Notes under the pieces: generated by a model
Database searches by the model: none
Seen by the model: only the letters and a program-made list of their open reading frames with translations
What the model was told of the DNA's origin: nothing
Program-made: the position numbers and the translations under genes
Assembly: GCA_900708905.1 (NCBI GenBank)
Contig: CAADRB010000006.1
Location: 1 to 64,000, forward strand
Reading direction: 5' to 3'
From: Hymenolepis diminuta
Lineage: Eukaryota > Platyhelminthes > Cestoda > Cyclophyllidea > Hymenolepididae
DNA length: 64,000 bases
In this document: piece by piece, positions 36,401 through 47,400 of the stretch
Position numbering within the stretch: position 1 is the first letter of the stretch
Layout: every line of letters starts with the position of its first letter

Positions 36401-37763
36401 TCCCTATATCGCCAATCACTGGATAGAAGGTATTCCTTAGTGGAGGGAAGGAGGAACTGAAGGATTTCGCTATGAAATACATTTGCGAGAAGATCCAAAG
36501 CAGCTGCGGAACACTTTCGAAGGGTCCAGTTGCTGACGTATTCATCGCTGTCATCATCAGAATCACTGTCATCCCCACCCTCATCACCTTGCATCCGATT
36601 CTTTGACTTATGGAACCGTGGTTTGATATCACTGTCTTTGTCAGGCACATGGGAATCGTTTTCTAGATCATTCTAAGGGAAATATTGAGAGAAAAAGCGC
36701 AACTTACGCTTAGAAGGGCAAGATCACTTTCAGAGTACTTCATTCCTTTCACAAGGACCGGAATAAGCCGATCAAGATAGCTACTAAGAACTTGAAAACA
36801 CAGAGGTGCGTCAGAAAGTGATAACCAGAATTCGCAAGCTTCTAATGCAATAGCCTCATCTTCATCTTGAGTCCGAAGTAGGATATACTAGAAAGTGAGG
36901 GAAATATACCAAAGAAAATGCGACACTTACCTCAATTATACTGGGCAAATGTGGAAGGAGGATTTCTACCTGAACTTCTACGAGAAAGACAAATGCTGAA
37001 CAGACGAGTTTCACAACCTCTTTTGAAGAATCATCGGCAAGTTTAAATAAGGCCTGAAGGTACTCCTCTAAGTGATTTTTAAAGGCACGAGATAGGTTGG
37101 TTATAAACTGATTGGCACAATGCAATGCGAGAGATCGGAATTTCGGGAGAGGATGAGAGAAAAATTGGATTAATTTGAGAATTAAGGCATCCAGAACGCT
37201 GAAGAAGCTATCATCTTCTAAATCCTCTTTTGAATCCTCACATATTTTCTTCAGGGCATCGAAAGTCCCCTGAAGGAGATAGGGATCATTGCTGTCGAGA
37301 CTTTGGAGTAATCGAGGAATAACCTCGGGCCAGGAATGAAGACCACCTAGACTAACTATCGTGGTGATAAGAGTACCAGCCGTTGAACGAATTAGGGCAT
37401 TCGGATCGTTCATACATTTCAGGGATTCCTCCTTAACAACAGCAACTACCTCTGGGGATTGCTTTAAGTATGTTGGAGTTAAATAGTTTTTCAAGACCAA
37501 TCCAGCAACGGAACGGGTGTATTCACCTATAATTGTAAGAATAGAACTTTAACTTACTCTCATTGATTAGTTTTGCGAAAATGAAGATTAGATACTTCAC
37601 AAAATCCGGAGATTCGCTCAGAGAATTGAGCATCTAAAGATTTACATGAAAAAAATTACCAAACCTCATGAACGCGCCTTTGAGCATTAGTATCTCCAGT
37701 CTGAGATGTATGCAACAGCTCGAGAACGCCTTTTAAATCCGATTCTTGGGGCACCCAGGTCAT
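27407..37763 (-). CDS. TNPO1: Transportin-1 (karyopherin beta-2), complete, ten exons
   Basis: Importin-beta-type receptor that binds PY-NLS cargoes and carries them through nuclear pores under Ran control. Exons (plus coordinates, 5' to 3' of the gene): 37665-37763, 37558-37633, 36931-37526, 36708-36887, 35773-36672, 32851-33196, 28667-28762, 28425-28500, 28125-28299, 27407-27514. All joins keep frame and give 883 residues, against about 890 in human. HEAT-repeat landmarks match the vertebrate protein: [129 protein letters not shown] and the end ILIGFK...QYGL. Exon 5 carries the acidic loop (residues about 346-360, rich in Asp/Ser) that in this family couples Ran-GTP binding to cargo release. 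The first four introns are only 31-43 bp, the later ones up to 4.1 kb. The start ATG is the only one ahead of the first conserved helix. Confidence 0.95.
28931..29232 (+). mobile_element. Solo LTR-like block in a transportin-1 intron
   Basis: Opens with TGTCAAGGA and shares five ordered blocks with the LTR-like end of the Gypsy relic at 18569-18845, including TTTATCCGAACTAA and ATCTTTATATAAAGTTCTAA. No integrase or other retroelement coding sequence flanks it, so it looks like a solo LTR left by recombination. It lies antisense to transportin-1 in the 28763-32850 intron. The right border and any target-site duplication are not resolved. Confidence 0.55.
31913..32093 (+). repeat. tRNA-headed short repeat B, copy 1 (transportin-1 intron)
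   Basis: The head reads CCCAGTGGTGACATGCACG with a B-box-like AAGATCGATTCTC. The tail GGGCTCCAAGATACTTTCCCTCCACCCAAGTCAAGTGTTGTG also occurs at 43179-43325. The head-body layout suggests a SINE related to, but distinct from, the main SINE-like family. Confidence 0.45.
34165..34250 (+). repeat. Repeat B fragment
   Basis: Degenerate match to the repeat B tail: AGAGGGTGACAG...GAGTTTTTCATTAGAGCGACTCCATATTACCTCCCCTCTAC, comparable with AGAGCGGCTCCAAGATACCCTCCCTCTAC at about 43270. Confidence 0.3.
35537..35573. repeat. Two-unit tandem repeat
   Basis: TAAATAATTAGTTATA occurs twice in direct succession in a very AT-rich stretch of transportin-1 intron 5. It is probably replication slippage. Confidence 0.6.
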
Positions 37764-38100
37764 TTGAGAACAGGCTCAGATGGCAGTAAAATAAAATGAC
37801 CGCAGCTTACACGACAATTTTAAAGTGTTTGTATAAAACTAGATAAATCCAGCAAATAATATTTTTGCTTAATTATAATTATTATCATTAAGAAAAATAT
37901 TGGAAAGCTATAGCGGTGTTATGCCATAAAAAATAATTTTTTGTCATGTAAAAACAAGATATTTTATAAACTCAAAATCTGCAACTTATATATCCTATTA
38001 TAAGATGTCACTGCAATATTTTTGCATTTTTATCTGCTTTTATTACTTTGAATGACTTGTTATCTAGTGAGTTGTGTTTAAACCCACATGCTTGCTAGGA
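37764..38100. promoter_or_regulatory. Shared divergent upstream region of transportin-1 and the Fcf2 gene
   Basis: The two start codons are 337 bp apart on opposite strands, so both 5' untranslated regions and promoters must lie here unless distant untranslated exons exist. The sequence is AT-rich. A TATATA is present near 37987, but I cannot assign it to either gene. Confidence 0.5.
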
Positions 38101-39111
38101 ATGGATGAAGAGGAGGAAGAAATCATATTCTTCGATGACAGTTTGTGAGTTATTTGTTTCATCTTCAAGTTGTGCACATTTTAATACTTTTCATGCTATT
38201 ATTTTTTAAATTTCATTTACCATAGGTGGAGGCCTCCAATTAATTTATCGGATTGTTCTTCGGAGTATCTTAAGGACAATCCCATCCCCTATCACCTTTT
38301 AAGGAATCCATTTAAAAAGGAGAAGTTTGACAACGTTTCAGAAGATTATGAGAGTCGAATATGGAGTCGTCTTGGTTTACTCAATGATACGGATATGAAG
38401 TTGACTGCTTCAGCTGATGCTTCAAGCTCTACTGCTTCTGAAACTGTCGAACCGGTATGCAATTTTGATTGGTTCACCTTATATCCTTTATAGAGTCTTT
38501 ACTATGCTAAGGCTATCGATCCCATTCTCTCTAAACGTGAAATCCAAAGACAACACAAAGCGGAGAAGAGATCTAAATTGACTAAATGGTTTGATCTCCC
38601 AAGAGGAGATTTCACTCAAGAGAACCAAGAAGATCGGGAAATCGTAGCTATGCGAGATGTCCTGAGCAGTGATTTACACACTCGAAAAGCTGATGGTCGC
38701 AGGGCTCACTTTCATGTAAGTATTTCACTTATTGCTTTAAGCCTAAATTTACAGATCGCAATATAGTCGAATCTCGTTTGCTTTTGTTACTTTAGGTGGG
38801 TACTATTGTGGACGATCCTGGATCATTCTATGATCGTGTTCCCCGTAAACAGCGCAAGAAGAACTTGGTTGATGAGTTATTGGCTAATGCTGAGTACATG
38901 AGGTGGGTTTTCTCCCCTTTATCTGCTGTTCACTTCAATTCTGATGGCATGACTTCCAGTAACTTTCCCACTTTATTTTTTTAGGAAACAACGGCGCCAA
39001 TATGCTAAACTTCAGAAAGAAAAACAAGAGAAGCGAGCAGCGATAATTCGAAAAAGGAAACAGCTGCAAAAGAAGGCTGGACGTGTTAACAAGATTGAGA
39101 TTAATCAGTAA
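38101..39111 (+). CDS. Fcf2/DNTTIP2-type pre-rRNA processing protein, complete, five exons
   Basis: Exons 38101-38144, 38226-38454, 38494-38715, 38796-38902 and 38985-39111 join in frame (four introns of 81, 39, 80 and 82 bp) to give 242 residues. The C-terminal half is a clear Fcf2 domain, about residues 121-215: KWFDLPRG, then MRDVLSSD, then HFHVGTIVDDPGSFYDRVP, then RKKNLVDELLANAEY. A lysine/arginine-rich tail typical of nucleolar proteins follows. Yeast Fcf2 and human DNTTIP2 act in early 18S rRNA processing in the small-subunit processome. The length is near yeast Fcf2 (about 217) and far below human DNTTIP2 (about 756), so this lineage has the short form. The N terminus is acidic (MDEEEEE). 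The start is the first ATG, 337 bp from the transportin start. Confidence 0.93.
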
Positions 39112-39121
39112 TCTATTTGTA

Positions 39122-39127
39122 AATAAA
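39122..39127 (+). terminator. Poly(A) signal of the Fcf2 gene
   Basis: A perfect AATAAA begins 11 bp after the TAA stop of the Fcf2-type gene, so the 3' untranslated region appears very short. Confidence 0.65.
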
Positions 39128-39419
39128 TCTGCATTATTTAATCAAGTTATTATTTTAATTTAATCACTTTAACTACAGTTTAGTTTGTTTTAATACTAAT
39201 CAAGTTTTTCTGAGAGCTCATAACACACATGTGTAATCGGTTATTGGAATATCTTTACTACCAGCGTCTATCGTAAATGAAATTGCGCATTTTAATACGG
39301 TAGACGAGGGTTGTATCACGGAGATTGCTGCATATTTTCGAAGATCATGGATATTTTGTTGGGGAATTTTGTTATATGAAGGTTTTTAAATAATGTTCTA
39401 TACAGCTCAAATGCTGAGA

Positions 39420-39630
39420 AATCTAGTTTCTATCATTATATATCGCCAAACTACACTTGGATCAGACCCTGTGAGAGATAAGACGGAAATTCAGCTACTG
39501 CAAGGCCAGTATGTTATCCATGTGAAACGTCAAAGCACCGTCGTACAGATGAGATACTTTGTCCCGAATAACTTTCATGCTGCGTCTGCAGCTTAGTCTG
39601 TGGGAATCGCTCACTTCGATACAAAAAGTC
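39420..39630 (+). repeat. Interspersed repeat C, copy 1
   Basis: Matches 48300-48600 in order: ACAGATGAGATACTTTGTCCCGAATAAC against GCTGATAAGAGTTTTGTCCCACATAAC, then CTGTGGGAATCGCTCACTTCGATACAAAA against CTGTGGGAATTGATCATTCCGAGACAAAA. No protein family was recognised. The two short open frames here are not conserved in the other copy. Confidence 0.5.
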
Positions 39631-39845
39631 TGCGTTTTTAGGCCCTGTTTGTCCGCTTCCTATCAGGGCAGAATGTTGTATATTGCATACTGTAATGGTA
39701 TCGAGTTGGAGGAAAATACTACTTTAATTGCGTGTATAATCATTTAAGTGATTAACTTAAACGTTACTTGAACATGCATTTATATAACGGGCATTTTTCG
39801 AAAAAATTCCACTAATATGATAATTTCAGAGCAGAATGTTATAAT

Positions 39846-39999
39846 AATTCCCAAGCCCTTTTAGGAAGGCATTTTCCAACGTCCGCCTTGGATAGAGATC
39901 GACATCATGGAGCCTCTGTAGCGAGTGAATTGACTTCTCTTGGCCATCCCGCTCACTGGGAATCGGACTTGTGTTCTCTGCCATTGCAGACGTGCATAG
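39846..39999 (-). repeat. tRNA-derived SINE-like repeat, copy between Fcf2 and NDEL1 genes
   Basis: Plus-strand order TTTAGGAAGGCATTTTCCAACG, TGGAGCCTCTGTAGCGAG and CTCACTGGGAATCGG, ending near CATTGCAGACGTGCAT. Missing part of the body relative to copy 7084-7292. Confidence 0.45.
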
Positions 40000-40669
40000 A
40001 AATGAATGTTAATTAAATTTAGTGTTGGTTCACCACACGAATTTTAAATGTTAATCGTATTCAAGGAATAGACAACAACTTAGATATCACTTATACAAGT
40101 GAAAATATCCTTGGAAAGAGATCGCTCTTCTAGCTCTTATTATCTCTAAAGACACTTCGGAAGGTGTAGAGTATATGGTACGACTGTATAGTGTAAATAG
40201 TCTGCATAGGACGGGAGTTTACTAGAGAAATGGTGTATAATGTAATGTCGTTGGTCCATCATTTGGGATTTTCGATAGTATCAGCTGGTCCTAGGACGCT
40301 GGTTGGTTCTTCCCGCCAAATACTTGTAAAATGGGTAGAATATGATTGGGTAGTTAAAAACTGCAGTCATTCTGAGTTGCTGGTGAGATCACAAACATAC
40401 TCTTCTGGTTCATCGTAGCGGTCCCCATGCACACCACTTATAGTATCAAATCGTAAAGTTGCCTACATAGTCTAGTTTCCTTGTACCCACAATAATTAGT
40501 TCTGCTTGACTTTTCTAATACTGCTAATTGTTCGTTTATTTATTAGGCCAAGAAAAGAGACTGGGATCTATAAGTAATTTTCAATAGCTTCCTATTATTT
40601 CAGATTGAAGAGTGTGCGTTGGCATAGTCAATCTTTGAGCATGTAACATAAAATTCTTCATGCTACTGA

Positions 40670-40790
40670 AAGAAGGCATAGTTCTACCGCTGTGATCTAC
40701 CCGTCTGCTAGATATCGCCAGGCTACAGTTGACTCAGACTCAGAGGTTAATTTAGTTACTCCAAGTCACTTTATTAACTGTTAACAAGAC
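40670..40790 (+). repeat. Interspersed repeat C, partial copy
   Basis: CTACCGCTGTGATCTACCCGTCTGCTAGATATCGCCAGGC...CACTTTATTAACTG parallels CTATCACTATGATCTATCTGCCATTAGATGTCGCAAGAC...TACTTTATTAACTA at 48327-48405. Only the 5' part of the repeat is present. Confidence 0.45.
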
Positions 40791-41240
40791 AATTTATGTG
40801 ATAATTAACAACTGTACCGATGAAAGGGGGAAGTATCTTAACTAACTGTGGAGGTATTCGGGCCAGTATGCAACTGTATACTGATTAGGCAAAACCGCTC
40901 GTTATGTGGATCGCTCATCTCGCAGTGCGACCACGTTGTCGGCTCTTTATCAGAGCAAATTTTGAGTCGATGCATTTTCAATCTCGCAGATAGACTAGGT
41001 TCGTCCTTAATGTCTAGATTGGAAATAATACCGGAAATATGATGGTCCTTGCAAGATTTTATAATATTGATAAGTAACACTTTGGACTCTAAGTACAGCT
41101 TAATTTGTCTATATTGAGACTTACATGGAAGTATTGATAAGGTATTTATATGACAACAAACAGAATTAATAACTTGCTTATAAAAATTTCCCCCAACTCA
41201 GTTTAATTAAACAAGAACGTATGCTTGAAAATATGAAATT

Positions 41241-41246
41241 TTTATT
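41241..41246 (-). terminator. Possible poly(A) signal of the NDEL1 gene
   Basis: TTTATT on the plus strand is AATAAA on the coding strand, about 245 bp past the stop at 41492. AT-rich context makes chance occurrence possible. Confidence 0.35.
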
Positions 41247-41491
41247 GTTTGCAGTATCAGTGATAATAATAATTTCGAATCACCAACATTAAAATGGGGA
41301 AGTAAAGTTTCGCTCATTCGGGTGATAAGATTATTTTTGAGATTTGAGTTCGATACAATTCCGCCTGTGTATCGGCTGGGAAGAAATGTACACAAGGGAG
41401 GAGGGATAAGTGGTGTAGGATCTACATCATAAAAAGAATAGGTCACAATTTCATACATTAATATCAAATAAGTAAAGAAATTACTTATAAT

Positions 41492-44400
41492 TTAATGCGC
41501 GGCACCATTTGCGGTAGGTGTGGGTCCATTCTGGTCGGTAATTTTTGAGAGTTTTGTAGGCATTGCGTCGTAGCATCGACAGGCGTTGGCGAAGTTCGCT
41601 TCCAATTGCTATAAATAAAAGAAATTTAATATGCTACTTATTTAGTTTAAAGTAGGTAAAACTAAAACTAGCTCAAATTAAGCGTTACGCCGTTTTGTAT
41701 ATAATATCATACTGATAGAGATAATTGAACATAGAAAACTTAGTTTAGGAACTGGTTACTTGAAATTGATTAACGTAAATTTACAAAGCAGAACATAAAT
41801 GCAGAGATTTATGAATGCGTTTAACCAATTTTATGAAAAAATCTAGCGATGTCCAGATAAGTAATGCAAGATCATGGAGGATCGAATACGAATGAAAAAT
41901 CTTGAAATGACTTTGATTTAAATAGGTAATTCCCATTGAGCATATCAAAGCTCACCAGTAGATTATGTGATCTGCTGATAAAATGACAATTTACAAATCT
42001 AATAATGGACAAAAAACTTCCAAAGCCTATCAACTTAAGTGCTAATATGACCCGACATGGGCAGATGGATGTATTCCAGAGCTGCTCACCTTCTCCCACG
42101 CTTCCAGTTTATCTGAGTTGGCTAGTGTTGTTAAACATATACATAACTAGACATACATCGATAAGCATCTGGATTTGGCACCGACACATTACTTCTAAGG
42201 GAAATTGTTTTACAACACTTATCCTGTTAGAAAATCTCGTAATTGGCCATCTCTTCGTTGAACAGTATTGGAAAATACGGTTTGTTATTTTATTTAATGA
42301 TTGTGCAGTGATGAACCCGTGATCCCTCTAAGTCGCCTTTTCGGTACACCATCAAACATGAAAAATCAAGAGCAACCTACTTAATACAACAATAAGTAGA
42401 CTACCACAGATTAGTCCTAGAGTTGACATTCACGCGTTAATTTGATCCAAAGGGGAGTAGGTAAGGGTAACTAAGTCACGCGACCGTCTACAAGGCGAGA
42501 GAGGGAGGAAAAGAGAGCGAGAGAGGTCAGATGATCCACTTTAACGTTCATATATACAGAGGCTTGCTAAAATATTATGATAAGAGATTTTTGTAATACC
42601 ATCTGCACGATCATGATGAAATTTGCGTAATCACGTACGTACGCCACCAAGACTGTGAAATTAAGACCTGCAAAACTGACACTTAAAGGTCCCCTTTTCA
42701 CCTTCGTCATTCACACTCAGAAGGCGTCAAAAGCAAATGAGCAAACTATTTTTGATGAAAAGAGCAATTGAGAAAGGAATAAAGAATCACTAAATCTCAG
42801 AACTGATCGAGGTAATGACAATGACTCATAAGATGAAACGGTTTGGGGACTCGACTTTCAATGTTTGAAAATTGGAAATATTGCGAAGTAGAACAATGAA
42901 CACTATTGACTCTAAAATGTTCTATCTTAAAGAAGCTTATCGAAGTAATAATGAGTACTGGACACGTAATAATAGGTAATTACTAGATTTAAAATAAAAC
43001 GGAAGCTATAAAAGATGAAATACATTTTGATAGATAAACAACGTTAAAACGTGTTAATCTGTTAAAACGACTGTAATTCTTCTAATTAAATAATTTTTCA
43101 GAAATATATTCGATCAGTTCCAATATCATGAAGTCTTTTCGTCCAGTAAAAAAAGGGGCATAACAAGCAATAGTAGATAGGTGGGCTATCAGCGTGTATT
43201 TCTGTTAAGTTGGAAGACACGAGATCGATCCTCATCCGGAAAGATCTGGTCAACAAAAATTCCTCGTAAGAGCGGCTCCAAGATACCCTCCCTCTACTCA
43301 AGTTAAGTGTTGTTGGAACTTACCGAAATGAGCTTGGAAAATTGGCTGGGCTATAGATCTTCTCAAATAGTAATTACGCATACCATACTCTAGGCTGATG
43401 GAAAATGGCATGGCGGCAAAGCACACGTACAAACACATCTTACTTTCACATGGAAGCATACATACACAAGTAATCGCACATTTGTAACTAGCGCCACTAA
43501 AATTGTCATGCTGCATAGCAGTAATTCATTCATAGATGACTTCACGAAGGAAATACAAAAAATATAGGAAACTGTTCTTACTAACAAAATTCGGATACAT
43601 TTTGATAAGCAAGGTTTGACATGAATTAAAGTGAATGAACCACTCAAGTATTTAAAACAGAATTAAGTGTTTAGCCATCAAATATGATTAACCCTATAAC
43701 CTTCCAATCCGTCTCATGCCATTACCGTTTAATTCCTCTCAAGCGTTATGCCATCCTTACATTTAGAGACCTTTTCCACCCAACTCCATTCAGGGAAGCA
43801 TTTTCAATAGCATACGTTGGGTAGAAGGGAGTAGCATTGTGAAATCTATTTGATGGGAAACTAGAATCCTGCCATCTCATTTATTAGCCGGATTCAATCA
43901 GTGCGGTTGGCCATTCTTCTCACACGGACATCAAACTGGCAACTTCTGGCTTGGCAGATAAACCCCTTAACCACTTAGAGGCCTTAACCGGTCTACTTTA
44001 CCAACCATTTCCTTAACGTAGTTTCCTGAAGCTTGTAATCCTGCTGTCTTTCTATCTCTATGTGCGATGATCATAAGTTAGAAGGTAGATGGCTTAGCCC
44101 GACTCTATAACTCTAGGCCACTTCCCTCTTTTGCAAATAAAGCTAATAAAAAGAATAAAACGATTGTTCATGCTAGCGTTAGGTAGTATCCGGTCACTCT
44201 CCGCAAAAACTGCTTAATCTTGATCTAACCGAGAGACGATTCAATGAGAAAATGACTAATACATCTCCACGTGTTATGCAATTTGAGAATTCATATTAAA
44301 TCCAATACTCACAAGTAACTTAATTACAGCTATAAATGTTACTTAGAGTAGACTTATGATGTTTGCAGATGAACTATTAAGTAATACTACTTCTTCGTGT

Positions 44401-47400
44401 TATGTAAAACCAGAACATGGATTAAACGCTTTGCAACAAAAGAGAGATAAGTTGAGAGGTAAAGGGAGCAAGTTGGGGAACTAACCGATTAACCCTAACT
44501 TTAAAAGGAAACATTCAACCTCCAGTTTTGTATCTATCCAAGATAATATTGTATATTGAAGTTGAGTTAATTAAATTATGAATTAATAAACATGCATCGA
44601 TGCCGTAACGGTCGAAGTGTTCAAGGGTTCGACAATCAAAAAAGCTTGAAACCGGACCGATTAAAAACTGGTCAAAAGTCGATTTTCTTATCAGACGCCT
44701 GAATGCTGTTCCTCTGCTCAAGAGTAGTGAAGAAAACTGTCTTCTTTCAACTAGTTGGAAACTTCTTTGTATATTTACATAACCAATGTATTTAAAAATT
44801 CTACACAATTCTTGTTGACATTACTACAATTCAAAAGGAAGAACCATGTGTGACACCACCGACTTTGCATATCCCAATTAACATAAGAAAACAAAGTATG
44901 GCTCAGGTAATCACCAACCTACTCTTTGAAAATTAATGACCATCTCACAAAAACATGGATCATCCCATAGTCTACCCTAATCAATATCTCTTTCTCGATT
45001 TTAATACAGTAATACACATGACCGCACACGAAATCACACCTTGTACCTCTAAATTGGCATATGTACTACTACGCAACTATGGTCCGATTAGGAAATTGAA
45101 AACAAGTATTTTCTGCGTGCTGACAGTACTTCATCGCTTACTAAAGCCTCAAACAGACATACGCTTACCAGTTAGAATAATAATATACTCCTATTTGTGA
45201 TTAAACTGTTTAAACCAGTCACTGAAGCCTAACCAAGCATATATAGCACTAACTTACATACAAATAATTGTTTACCAAATAGAAACTTCTACAAGTACTT
45301 ACTGAATCAATGAGAAGGAAATGTGTTTGAAGCTAAGAGACTATTGCTCTTTGAAAATTTACACACTTCATCAAATATAAACTTTCTACCTGGAGGTTTA
45401 GCTAAACCCACTTCGGGATTGTATTAATTTCCCCACAAAGTGCAAGCGCATGTCTGATCCAAATACCTAAACGTTTAGGCGACAGAAAGTACATGAACTG
45501 ATTTGGAATACTGAAAGGTACAAAATTAGATCTTCCCACTAAATTATCAACTGATAAATCTGAAGTTTTAAACTTGACCTCATCGTTGACTGATACATTG
45601 TTCGTATGCAAGCGTTCCAATATCGAAACATTTATTGAAATATCAAGTACTATAAAAATCAATAGTTAGAAAAAAGCTGGACCTCACGCACGGTCATAAG
45701 ATGAATTACTAAATTAAAATCGGGAATGCAACTGACAGTTCTTTTCCACATGAAAAAAAAATCAACCAAAAATCAAGGCCAAATATCTGTAAAAGATTTC
45801 TGCTAAAATTGAGAAGATACTGCAAAGCCTAAAAGGTACTTGTCTAATCCTTTTGCCCTAAACATGAAGTTCGACTTTATTATTATGAGACAGAAAGCGG
45901 AACAGAAAAAAATCGGTACACTCTGTTTTAATGACTAATTGCAACGCTATTCTGCCCCAATGACCACTAACTAGATTAGGCTACATGGCCATCGGTCGCT
46001 GTCGCTCCAGGTGGAGTTGAGCAAATATGAGACACATGGCCGCCAGCTCTCACCACTTGTAATCTTCTATGCTTCTCCGTCCCTATTTCCATCTTTCATA
46101 CATTTTATGGACTTTACGCCCCTTCAAATTTACTTGCCTTGTGTAAATGGTGTGCCTTAAAAAAATTTACTGAGACCTTATTACCAATATCATTATTTGG
46201 GTAATACATTGCTTAGGAAAAACTTCATTAAACATTCTCCTACTTTCTCAGCTATCTTTTTTCCCTCTCTCTCTCCACCACATCCCAGGTTTTCTCTCAA
46301 CCCTAGACCTTTTGAATTTAGGAAAAGCGCTTGTTTACTCTTTAGTCTTAACGAAGATAATTGGGTTGCTTAGAAAATCAATACTAAATTAACGAACTTC
46401 TATTTATCCTTCATCTTACCCTTGAACAATTTGTTTTATAATATAGCAGGAAAATCCGATAAAATACACAAAACTATTAAATTACCACTGTTTGGATGTG
46501 GTGCAAAGATAATAGGGAAATTGGTACACCGGATCACAATAATCAAAAAACTAAGTTTGTTCATTAAGTTAATCGAATCAGCGTAGATTTGTCAATTTTA
46601 ATGACAGACCACCTACAGTTAAGCGGAATTATGAAATGATGTGAAATGGAAAAACCGAAGGAAAATAATTGGTATACAGGAGCACGACACAAATCAGACT
46701 GAATGAGTGTTTTTTTATCAAAATTTCAAGTAAATATGATACTTAACCCCATTCTCATAAACAAAACGCGAAAATAACAATTTCGAATGCCATTCCAAAT
46801 CGAAATTAATGTAGAGAATGAATTAAGAAGGAAAAATTGCGTAAATATGAAGATGAAACATTGAGTAACTTGGGTACCCGTGTCATACGGCCACGGATCA
46901 CTGTTATGACTCATCGACGATATAACTGCGAAGCACGATACCATTATGGAAGTATCCATTTCCACTTGACCGATTACTTATATTAGAGCCTTAGAAGCCC
47001 CCCAAAATAGACGCAATTCCATGAATTAAATATTAACACGGATTAAGCAAATTTTCCTGTTTTCTTCAATTATGTCCAGCAAAGACCTGCAATTTCAATG
47101 CATTTTATCAGTTACGCAAAATTGTGAATAAATAATAAGCATGTAAATTTATTACTTTAATTTCTTTTTTGGCTAAAAATACTTCATTTTATACAAAAAC
47201 TTAGCAGTTTCCCATCAAATATTCTCGGTTCGTGGTTTTCTACGTAAAACGTTTAATTCAATTCTCTCCTATATTTACCAATACGTTTTCCAATAACGAT
47301 ATTTAATAATTATCATAAATATATATTACCTACTTAACAGGCAGACTGATCATTTTCTTTTAATTGAATAGACTCGTTGATCTGAATTAAAGCGAAATCA

